A stretch of DNA of 16,595 nt from Euperipatoides rowelli. Taxonomy: Eukaryota > Onychophora > Udeonychophora > Euonychophora > Peripatopsidae. Of this stretch, positions 8,555-16,120 are shown piece by piece. The notes below the pieces were generated by a model, which made no database searches, was not told where the DNA came from, and saw only the letters and a program-made list of their open reading frames with translations. The DNA is taken from assembly GCA_003024985.2 (NCBI GenBank), contig PXIH01S0007661.1; one strand, written 5' to 3'. Every line of letters begins with the position of its first letter. Position 1 is the stretch's first letter. The position numbers and the translations under genes are program-made.

Positions 8555-8885
8555 ACCCATAATTACCTCTAGTAATATCTACGGACATGTCTCCATATGG
8601 ACTAGGTGCTGTTTTGTCAAACACACTCCTGAGAAAATTGAAATACTTATTATTTTTGTTTCAAGATCACTATTGACTAGTGAAAGGAACAATTCACAAA
8701 TTGATAAAGCTTTTAGCCTAATTTACACCGATCATAAGCCATTAACACGAATATTCAGCAATGACAAGAAATCCCTCCCTTAGCAGCTTTACGCCTACAA
8801 AGATGGGCACTCATACTAGCTAATTACTCATCAAGCAATGTATAACGCCAAAGAAAATGCAAACACCGATGCACTTCCTAACTTC
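8555..8885 (+). pseudogene. RNase H remnant with internal deletions
   Basis: RNase H degrades the RNA strand during element replication. STDMSPYGLGAVLS at about 8577-8618 keeps the first catalytic Asp and the conserved Gly-Ala-Val. After a gap come VSRSLLTSERNNSQIDKAFSLI and then directly YTDHKPLTRIF (about 8722). The roughly 20 residues normally found between these (KFHQYLYGR-type) are missing. RLQRWALILANYSSS and NANTDALPNFL near 8795-8887 are the usual C-terminal markers, again with a short deletion between them. Confidence 0.75.
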
Positions 8886-8945
8886 CTAGAACAGATAGAA
8901 AATGTCCTAAACATTGATCAAATGTAGGTATTTCCCCAATCCATA

Positions 8946-9401
8946 TTGGACATTGCCACAGAAATGGATGACGATACCAAACTGAACCACCCCCTCACAG
9001 TGCTCAATCAACCCCTGGAGAAATCTCAGAAACAGACTACAAAGGATAAACCCCCTACCAATCCTTCTATGAATAGCCTTCAAAAAAAAAAAGCACAAGT
9101 GGGACCACAAGTCTTGTCAAAATTATTCGTAACAAAAAAAAAAGGTGAACAAATGGATTATAGAAAAACAGTCTTAAAAATATTAAGCCTAGTGACCTTT
9201 GAAATTCAATTTGAAGATGGCAAAACTGGCAAACGTCACATCGATCAACTGAACCCATCCAACCTACCCACAACAACACCACCTAACAAAACACAACAAT
9301 ATGATGATTGGACTCACCTAAAATCCAAAGACACAAGGCCTAATGAAAAACTGATCCAGATCCGAGCACCTTGCACTTACTTAGAAAAAGACACAACATA
9401 G
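8946..9401 (+). pseudogene. Integrase C-terminal (GPF/Y-like) remnant; catalytic core missing
   Basis: A 151-codon open frame whose end resembles the C-terminal module of gypsy integrases: YRKTVLKILSLVTFEIQFED followed by GKTGKRHIDQL (about residues 78-104). The usual GP(F/Y) is LV(T)F here. Upstream, RNase H sequence (DALPNFLEQIENVLNIDQM) passes almost straight into this segment. The HHCC zinc-binding part and the D,D(35)E catalytic core are therefore absent, a deletion of probably more than 1 kb. The long open frame is most likely a retained piece of pol, since an A-rich composition leaves few stops, and not a new gene. The frame's start at 8946 is an ATT, not an ATG, and has no meaning. 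Confidence 0.7.
9374..9398 (+). repeat. 25-bp copy of the LTR end, presumed remnant of the 3' LTR
   Basis: CACTTACTTAG(A)AAAAGACACAACA matches 6404-6428 at 24 of 25 positions. As 6404-6428 is the last part of the 5' LTR, this is most simply the surviving end of the 3' LTR, most of which has been lost. The match overlaps the end of the open frame at 8946-9401. Confidence 0.5.
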
Positions 9402-9535
9402 ACACAGATACAGAACTACACCGACAGGCAAACAAACACACAATGTATTAATTTTCACACACCACATAGATGGATAGACAGGCAAACAGGCAAACACAGA
9501 TAAATGGACTGAAAGAAACAGATAAACACACACCT
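9400..9535. repeat. CA-rich, decayed minisatellite with ACAGGCAAACA units
   Basis: ACAGGCAAACA occurs at 9424-9434, 9478-9488 and, overlapping, 9486-9496, in an A- and C-rich strand with GATAGACA and ACACACA words. It looks like a degenerate (ACAG)n-type array next to the end of the gypsy element. Confidence 0.55.
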
Positions 9536-9726
9536 TTATGAATTGTTAATCTATCTTTGTGCAATCTGCTTTATGTAAGGTAATTATCTACTGTATGTCT
9601 TGTGTATTTTGTTTACTTGTTTCTCTAATGAAAAATTATTAAAGGAAAATCAAACAACCGAAGAATGCTTATTGTTTTTACTCTTTAAAATATGTATTTA
9701 TTTATTCAAATAAATAATAATAGACC

Positions 9727-9817
9727 GATTATAATTTCTGCCTTTATCTAGGCGTGTTCAATATTGTGGGGAAATGATGCCTTGAAAACACCTACAGTAA
9801 AATCAGAAATTATAATC
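9727..9817. repeat. 91-nt imperfect hairpin (miRNA-precursor size, or small MITE remnant)
   Basis: GATTATAATTTCTG at 9727-9740 is the exact reverse complement of 9804-9817. Inside, AGGCGTGTTCAA (9750-9761) pairs with TTGAAAACACCT (9782-9793) at 10 of 12 positions, and TTTA (9743-9746) can pair with TAAA (9798-9801). The terminal loop is 20 nt. The arms of about 35 nt and the loop size fit an animal pre-miRNA. No known miRNA was recognised, and short inverted-repeat transposons also produce this pattern. Strand is undetermined. Confidence 0.45.
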
Positions 9818-9849
9818 AGCTTGTGTTGATCGTTAAATAACTAAATTTT

Positions 9850-10380
9850 AGTGCTACAAAGATTTCATTTCATAGCTACCATCCACTCCAAGAGAAAATA
9901 AGCATTTTTAAAATAAGCATTTAAAAAAAATATGCTAGACATTGTGGTCCTTGGTCTTTTTTTTTAATGTGAAAAAGGAATTGGTTCATAATTATCACAT
10001 CTTTATGTTAAAAACACAACGGTAATATTGCCAGATGTTAATTCATTATTTTTGTTTATAGGATTTACCTTTTTTTTTCAGGTTTCTTACCTAGCAACTT
10101 GTAACTGGAATATGATCAGTGTGAAATAAAAAAAAAAACTAGAAAAGAAGAAATATACTTACTTGAAGAAAATTAATAAACTTAACTATTCATTATCAAA
10201 TACTATATGGGCCACTCAGAATGTACACATTATAATAAGAGCAAATCAGTTTAGCAATGTGAAAGAATAGGAGATATTAAGAAAATAAAGTCTATTTTAA
10301 TATATACTGTATATAAATGTAAATTTTGTAATATTCTTGTTTTAAATAAATTATTGTTACTAATTATAGATGTCTATTTT
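9850..10380. other. AT-rich sequence, nothing recognised
   Basis: The stretch contains a local AATAAGCATTT repeat (about 9897 and 9913) and T runs near 9958 and 10070. No gene is visible. Confidence 0.45.
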
Positions 10381-11060
10381 ATTGGTCATTGATTTGATAG
10401 GCTATATAAGTGTAATGTCAGTGTATGTACTGTATATTTAACAATTTGCATTTAAAACTTCTGAATCAAGTCTATAGCGAATTAATTGTCAGTTTTGCTT
10501 TGTTTATTTGGTTCGCTCGTGTAGGCATTAAACTGTTGTTTTTGCACATTGTTTACTTACGTAATACAGCCATTACTAGATCAACCACTGATTGTAAATA
10601 ATGTGCAAAGCATGACACCCCTTGCATGTGCAAATTAATGATAATTTATTCATGTGATTTATTTTGCTTATGTGTGTTTCTTACTATATTAAGAATGTAA
10701 TGCATAACTCAAGGTCTGACTTACTTGGAATGACCCCCATTATTCAGCGGGTACTTTGTCTGCACTATGTTTATTTTTAAGTGGCTGGACTGACAGGTCA
10801 GTTTCATGAGTTTGTACTGCCCTGCTGATATTGATTACATCTTTGCATGACCCCTCCCTATCCACAATGGGCCCCACTGCCTTGTTACTTATATATCTTT
10901 TGTTCAGGTATGGCCTCTTGAGTCCATGGGTCGCCCTTCATGGCAGGCCTTGCAGGCCCGTTAATTACGCCACTTTTTACCAACTGTGAGTTACTGATTC
11001 AGTATCGTTTTCAACCATAATTATGTTCCAGTGAATAAAGTAATTTTTAGTAAACTGTCA
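10381..11060. promoter_or_regulatory. CNE-like block C with POU, forkhead and MEIS-type words
   Basis: A long, complex, run-poor block. Words seen include a perfect octamer ATTTGCAT (10444-10451), a forkhead-type TGTTTAC (10550-10556), three copies of ATGTGCAAA or its complement (10541-10549, 10601-10609, 10626-10634), TGACAGGTCA containing the MEIS-type TGACAG (10791-10800), TTTGCATGA (10842-10850) and ACAATGG (about 10864). No frame is open for long. Dense transcription-factor-type words in otherwise unique sequence are typical of developmental enhancers. Short words also occur by chance, so this call rests on the combination and on the contrast with flanking DNA. Confidence 0.42.
10541..10609. 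repeat. 16-bp inverted repeat inside CNE-like block C
   Basis: TTTGCACATTGTTTAC (10541-10556) and GTAAATAATGTGCAAA (10594-10609) are reverse complements at 15 of 16 positions, the exception being a possible G-U pair. They enclose 37 nt, which include a smaller GTAAT/ATTAC hairpin. It may be a symmetric pair of composite binding sites or an RNA stem. Confidence 0.6.
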
Positions 11061-11194
11061 CTTCACGATAATATTGTTATCAGGCTTATCATTGTCGATT
11101 GTATTCAGCCTATACAATTGAAACCAATACATATTTGTGTTTTTTTTAGGCATATATGACTGAACACTTTGTTAAAAAATGTTAATTGGTGCAC

Positions 11195-11475
11195 TTAAAA
11201 CACAAGTTTTCAATTTTTCTCCCCGCCTCCAAAAAACATGGGCTATCTAAAACATTTTTTTTTTGTGCGTGTGAGACAGCCCACAACAATCTATTGACAC
11301 CAGTGTGTCATAAAATATTGGAAAATTCTATCTCCTTGAGGGTCTGGAGATTTATTGTCATGTATTTCCCTGATGGTTTTAATGACAGCATAATTCACAG
11401 GTACTGGCTCCTAATAATTATGTTCCAGGGCTCATTCATTTTAATGACATATAACATCATTTACATAAACACATA
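11195..11475. promoter_or_regulatory. CNE-like block D
   Basis: Another complex block, most convincing from about 11275 to 11460, with TTTAATGACA-type words (about 11378 and 11439) and TAATAATTATG (about 11413-11422). A plus frame is open for 101 codons (11186-11491), but it begins at a TTG, has no recognisable motif and lacks splice or start context, so I do not call it coding. Its texture matches block C, and it shares a 15-mer with it. Confidence 0.38.
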
Positions 11476-12754
11476 TTTTTTAAAAAATTGAAATTTTCTC
11501 TATTTAAAGATAATAAAAATGTGAAGGATAAATTGTTGAGTTTAATGCCTATATTTTCTGGTTCTACAAAACACCACAATAATAATAAGTTAAGAATAAA
11601 TTAATAATAATACTTGATAAATTATACATTTTAGTTTTAATTCATTAAGTTGATATAATTTATAAATATGTCCAACTAATTCAATATTATTATTTACATT
11701 TAAACAAATTTAAAAATCTTAAAATAAAAATTAATTTATATAGAGCTTAAACAAAATCAATAGGTTCAGTAATAGTCCCAAAGTTAATCATAAATAAATT
11801 TAAACTAAATATAAACTTGATAAAAATTGATAAAAATAAACCAAAACAAAAAATTTATTTACTTTCGGATATATTGATCTTTCTGCTAACTACTGATAGG
11901 AGTAGGGTTGTTCCCAGTTTTGATAAAAAAAAAGCAATTTAACTCTTAGGAAAAAAAAATAATTAATAAATCTTTAGCTATACAAAGTGTATTAAAAATT
12001 TGCCAATATTATAATTGCTGATTATTTTGCTAAATTACTAGCCTTTGACTAATAATATCTATAGAAGTTTTTTTTTTTTTTCAATTCATTTTTGAAATCG
12101 ACAACCATTAATTTTTTTTTTTTAGATTTAAATAATTTGTCAAAATATGGTTTTGGGTTTTCAAGTTTTTAGAAAACATACACTTCAACTTTGGACCATA
12201 AAAGGTTTGGTAGATTACAGTATACTACACACATTAAAAAATATATAGTACATCAGAAAACTTAAGGCAAATTAATTTACTAACTCCTGATTAATATATT
12301 GTGAGTGGGTGTTCTATCAAAACCCCTATATGATTCATTTTTTATCCAAAGAGGAAGGAAAGTTTTTTTTTTTTTTTTTTTAAATTTAGGCTTTTTCTTT
12401 CATTTCTGTCAATGGAACTCTTAAAAAAATCATTTTTTCCTGTAGTTAACTTTATTTTACTTCTATGTCTGAATTTCACATTGCCTTCCTTATGTTGAAA
12501 ATTATTCTTTACTACAGGGCTTTATTCTTTATTACATAGCGTCTTGGATTGCTTACATTTTAACACTGATCTTGTGGTTGTTATTTGCATTAGTCTTGGC
12601 TTTTTTTTTTTTAAAAAAAAAATGGTTTATCAATGATTTTTGTTTTTTTTAATTGATTTTGTTTAGTTTTACCTAAAAATATTTGTTTAATTAATAAATT
12701 TGGAAAATTTAAACTGAAACATATAAATATTTTCAAGTTTCTACATTGTTTACA
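11476..12754. other. Extremely AT-rich sequence, nothing recognised
   Basis: The segment at 11570-11860 is nearly all A and T. T19 lies at 12363-12381 and T12-A10 at 12601-12622. A slightly more complex patch at 12470-12600 shows no clear motif. No gene is visible. Confidence 0.5.
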
Positions 12755-12890
12755 AAAAATAAAACCCACGAGCTGACGTCAATTTGATGTAGCTAAAGAA
12801 TAAAATCTCACTGGGGGGAAATGCATATCTTGGATCCAGACACTAGCATAACTTCATTACGTTATTGTTTAGAAAAATAGTAACCGATGT
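12755..12890. promoter_or_regulatory. Small unique island with a perfect CRE palindrome
   Basis: TGACGTCA at 12774-12781 is the full cAMP-response-element palindrome. It lies in a complex patch that also holds ATGCATAT (about 12821) and a run of six G (about 12813). The flanks are A/T runs. That it binds a CREB/ATF-type factor is inference. Confidence 0.28.
12775..12782. promoter_or_regulatory. CRE-type site TGACGTCA (position to within one base)
   Basis: The eight-base palindrome spans about 12774-12781. The CpG within it is unusual in this AT-rich context. Function is unknown. Confidence 0.3.
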
Positions 12891-13139
12891 TATTACTTAA
12901 AGTTTTGAAGAACAAAAAAAAAAAAAAAAGAAAAAAAAAAGTTACTTACCTTGCATCAATATAAAATCCATAAAATTTTGAGATAATTCTTGGGATTGAA
13001 GTTGAAATCAATTTTAAGAGAAAAAAAAAAACCTCAAAATACCGGAAGGCTTTTGTATGTTATTAACTTGACACGATGAAAACAAATATTGACTATTATT
13101 TCCAAAGTTTTTAATAATATTTCTTAAACATTCTTAGAG

Positions 13140-13400
13140 ATTATATGTTTTTAATGCAAATAAAACCTGTTAAAGGTTTATTTTCAGCCTGCTTGTTTCG
13201 AGTATCTTTTATAAAAACCACCGAGTCACTGACTGCAAATAAAAAATAATAAATAAAGCTTAGAATCACTGATCTACATTCTGATTGGTCTGTAAAGGAA
13301 ATGGCCCCTATTCTGATCTGACAACCAGTCAACTATTATTGGAATCAGCGTGAGATTTTTCTGCCAAAATTTGTCCTATGAAGGGTTGATAATTTGATAC
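13140..13400. promoter_or_regulatory. CNE-like block E with an octamer motif
   Basis: A complex patch between A/T runs. A perfect octamer ATGCAAAT lies at 13154-13161. A CCAAT-type ATTGG occurs near 13283, and paired TGACTGCAAATA and CCTGTTAAAGG words are present. The minus-strand frame here (13141-13332) has no motif. This is weaker than blocks A to D, and a regulatory role is inference. Confidence 0.3.
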
Positions 13401-14226
13401 ATATTGGCATAAAAGTCGATTTTTGATGCGTTTTTGGACCGAATATAACAAATTGATTAATTAAATAAGCATTTTTTTTTCAGAAAAATACACATAAATC
13501 AATGAAGTTGAAATAGGCATTGATAAACCACTTTAAAACTAGAATTGTCAAAGTTTGACTTCTAATGTGGACTAAAAAAAAAGAACAATATAATTTTGAT
13601 TTTTTTTTTATTTCGATTATACATCATATAACTATATATAGAATAGTTATTCGTAATACAACTTTTACTCATCCAAAAGTTTAAAAAAAACTATCTTGCA
13701 GGATTTTAGTAAAAATCTTTTTTTTTTTTCGTTCAATTTTTTTAATAACAGAAATTTAATTTGTCTTTATTAAGCTTCTCTTTTCTCCTACGTGGCACTA
13801 TATTATAGAAAAGACAAAACAAAAAAATATATAAGTATGTTTACTCTAATCATATGCAAACTTGGACAAATAAAAATATTCCTAGTTATAAACTAACATG
13901 TTTTAATGCAAACTTTATTTACAATTAAAACAAATTACATTTTTTTAATAGGTATCTGCACTCTTTAAATGTTATATTTTCAAAAACTAAACAAATTATA
14001 ATTACAGATATACTTATTTACAAGATACATTTTTGTAATAAGATATATTTTCTCAGGTATATGACAATATTACAAAAAAAGCTAAAAACAATGGCTCAGT
14101 TATAAAGGTCCAATATTATAAAATAATTGAATTATTATGTCATTTGTCCAGAAGGACATCTAGTTTGATTAAAAATGAAAAGATTTATAATTTTCCATAT
14201 TATTAACCAGGTAAAAAAATAATAAA
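13401..14226. other. AT-rich sequence, nothing recognised
   Basis: The stretch contains A and T runs with no gene or repeat boundary that I can support. Confidence 0.45.
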
Positions 14227-14830
14227 ATGTTTAAGAATCGACTGTTTAATACTTGGCTTACTAATTATGAGCAAGTACAAAGAATTCTGGGATCATTGGT
14301 GGTAATAGTATTAATTCTAGAAAAAAATAATTCTTATGTTAGAGTTTTCTTGCCAGAATTTATAGGATATAAAATTAAAAAAAGAAGTTTGAAAATTGTT
14401 AAATTTTTAAATGTATCAGGTAGAACTGCTGATTTTATTATAAAGGTTATTATATTGGATATACTCTCTACGAATGTTAGACTAAATTATTGTGGGTTAA
14501 ACAGGGGAGTTCATTTATACTATATTTTCTGTAATTTACAGTATATGAAGAGAATAGGGAGCATTTTTTACTTACTTTAAAATTTATCTGACTATTACTC
14601 ACTGCCACTTATGACATTGCTTTTGGTGATTACAGAACTTTTCCTAGGAACATGCAGAAAGCTTTATATTGTATCATACAGTATATGGAAGATGAGGTGT
14701 AAGCTGATTTTTGGGAATGGGAAGAATTAGGATATCTTAAAAAATGTTTTGGAAGACTTGTAAGCTATTTCAAAGATCTATTTTGGTCTTCAGGAGAGGT
14801 TATTGGGGATAGATTTTACAAATAACGGGG
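14227..14830 (+). other. Unclassified segment with a 117-codon ORF
   Basis: An ATG-started plus frame runs from 14227 to 14580 (117 codons), with a basic, hydrophobic predicted product and no motif that I recognise. The following 250 bases (14580-14830) are purine-richer than the surroundings and give short open pieces in several frames, such as DFWEWEELGYLKKC near 14707. This pattern fits a decayed retroelement coding region with frameshifts. Its position upstream of a LINE C-terminal remnant (15840) would suit an old LINE interrupted by SINEs. That link is speculative, and an ORF of this size can arise by chance in AT-rich DNA. Confidence 0.25.
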
Positions 14831-14952
14831 TAGGATACTTAATGACATTTATTAGTTATCCATGAATGTTCTGTATTCTTACTAAGATGTGTATTTGTGG
14901 TTGTTAATGTCATTACCTTGGTATGTAAATAACAAAAATATATACATTTGCC

Positions 14953-15293
14953 AAGGTACCGTGGTCAAGCGGTTTCATACCCAACTACAGTATGCTTGTG
15001 CATNTAAGGAATCAGGTTCGATCCTGAACAGCCTTGCTGCTGAAAAATTGCGGAATTTTCTTTCACCGTCAGAAAGTACCGGGGATTTTTTCTAATTACA
15101 GATCTATTGAAATGAATGAAATTGGATGGAAACTCAAATTATTGCACGGAAATGAATGGAATAACGATAGCTGGAGAATCCAGGAATCATGCAAATCCAC
15201 CGATGAAGAAACGTTGATTGTAGTTCGAGATAGAAAATTGTTAATAATAAAACTTGTGCATATTGTAAATAAATATGTTTTTACAAAAAAAAA
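14953..15293 (+). mobile_element. tRNA-derived SINE with a class II (Leu/Ser-like) head
   Basis: The head at 14953-15035 (83 nt, the length of a class II tRNA) has an A box TGGTCAAGCGG (14962-14972) and a B box GGTTCGATCC (15015-15024), the internal RNA polymerase III promoter. An anticodon-type stem CATAC/GTATG (14976-14980 with 14990-14994) encloses nine bases. There is a short variable-arm stem (CTT with AAG) and a T stem TCAGG/CCTGA. The ends AAGG and CCTT pair in part. The oversized anticodon loop, six-base T loop and imperfect acceptor argue against a working tRNA. The body probably extends through unique sequence to an A run at 15284-15293. The right end is a guess. One base at 15004 is ambiguous. 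Confidence 0.6.
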
Positions 15294-15361
15294 TTATATA
15301 CATTTATTTTCTGTATTGATTTATTTTTCTAATAAAAAAATAATAATAATTAAAGGATATT

Positions 15362-15485
15362 GCCTTGCGGGGCTATTGAGTCAGGAGAGCGTTCTGACTT
15401 GGCGGACAAGTTTGTCGCTGGTTCGAAATCCGGGGAAGCCTTCATTCACCGGATTAGAAGAGTTCAAGTTATCAAAAAAAAAAAA
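15362..15485 (+). mobile_element. tRNA-derived SINE with A12 tail and short target-site duplication
   Basis: The head at 15362-15440 begins GCCTTGC and has an A-box-like stretch around TGAGTCAGGAGAGCG and an intact B box GGTTCGAAATCC (15420-15431). It ends GGGGAAGCC, giving a partial acceptor pairing. A short body runs to an A12 tail at 15474-15485. GATAT occurs directly before the element (15356-15360) and again directly after the tail (15486-15490), consistent with a target-site duplication from reverse-transcribed insertion. Its head differs from the SINE at 14953, so it is a separate family. Confidence 0.65.
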
Positions 15486-15839
15486 GATATTTTTGACTGT
15501 ATCATGGTAATTTAACTGCCAAAGAAAATACATCATTATTTGCTAAATCTATTTACATAAATCTACGATTTTTTTCTAGTCATGTTAATGTGAACAATGA
15601 AGAGAAATGTGTATAATGTCCTCAGTTGCCTGCAAAATGAACAGCGATTATCATTTTATAACACAAAATCAAAGATATTTGGTGCTGAACCTTTTACTTT
15701 CAAAATTTTATAAGAATGCAAAATGTTAAAGACAATTATGGGATATAAAATATACAAATTTCGTTAATGATTAATTAAATATACTTATGCGATGAGCCCT
15801 GGTCTTGTAACATTTACTTTTAGATTTGTAAATAAAACC
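15486..15839. other. AT-rich sequence, possibly part of the LINE remnant
   Basis: No clear feature is visible. The right part leads into the zinc-binding LINE remnant and may belong to it. Confidence 0.35.
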
Positions 15840-16120
15840 TTAGTTACAAAGGTCTTTATGATAAATCGATATAAGAACTTTATCTTACTAACGTGTAACT
15901 TTTGTCCTGATAATTAAACTTTCGAACATTTATTTCTAATTTGCAATCACTTCAAATTTTAAGAATATTGAAGACTTTAAAAACTCATATTTTACAGATA
16001 TGCCATTTTAGGAGTCAAAATAATCATCTGGTGAAAATTATTTTTTTTGACATAAAAATGAAAATATATTTATTCCTGAAAGGAATAATATAAATATTGT
16101 GACATTAATTATCATGATAA
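15840..16120 (+). pseudogene. LINE C-terminal zinc-binding (zf-RVT-like) remnant
   Basis: On the plus strand a CX2C..HLFX2C pattern is readable: CNFCPDN, then after a stop TFEHLFLICNHF. The Cys codons start at 15894, 15903 and 15942 and the His codon at 15927. This is the layout of the zinc-binding segment downstream of the reverse transcriptase in many LINEs (L1/Tx1-like and related groups). HLVKIIFFDIKMKIYLFLKG at about 16029-16085 resembles the helical end of the same proteins. In-frame TAA codons at 15915 and 15960 and a frame change show that it is dead. No RT core is recognisable upstream within the window. Confidence 0.5.

Larger units (their letters stand above)
6283..9398 (+). mobile_element. 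Ty3/gypsy LTR retrotransposon, mag/SURL type, decayed and internally deleted
   Basis: The canonical order 5' LTR end, primer-binding site, gag, protease, reverse transcriptase, RNase H and integrase C-terminus is readable on the plus strand, but every domain is broken by stops and frameshifts. It spans about 3.1 kb, well below the roughly 4.5-5.5 kb usual for such elements, mainly because the integrase zinc-finger and catalytic core are missing. The double zinc-knuckle gag and the RHIDQL integrase tail point to the mag/SURL group. The left boundary is approximate, since TGTATG at 6283 is only the most plausible LTR start. The right boundary is taken from a 25-bp match to the end of the 5' LTR. 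The copy cannot move by itself. Confidence 0.85.

Noticed and set aside
8907-9282. Minus-strand ORFs of 67 and 71 codons
   Set aside because: They are antisense shadows of the A-rich integrase C-terminal remnant.
11186-11491. Plus-strand 101-codon ORF as a host gene
   Set aside because: It begins with TTG and shows no domain, splice sites or codon pattern. It is better seen as an unstopped frame in a CNE-like block.
14889-15095. Plus-strand 68-codon ORF over the class II tRNA-like head
   Set aside because: It overlaps the polymerase III boxes and an ambiguous base and has no protein motif.
15362-15440. Functional tRNA gene
   Set aside because: The acceptor and D-arm pairing are poor, and the A-tail with flanking duplication marks a SINE.
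15034-15510. Plus-strand 158-codon ORF across both SINE regions
   Set aside because: It runs through the first SINE's body, an A/T spacer and the second SINE's tRNA head and tail, so the frame is accidental.
16070-16088. TTATTCCT-GAA-AGGAATAA mini-hairpin
   Set aside because: It has only eight pairs in AT-rich DNA, inside the decayed LINE end. Such short palindromes are expected by chance.
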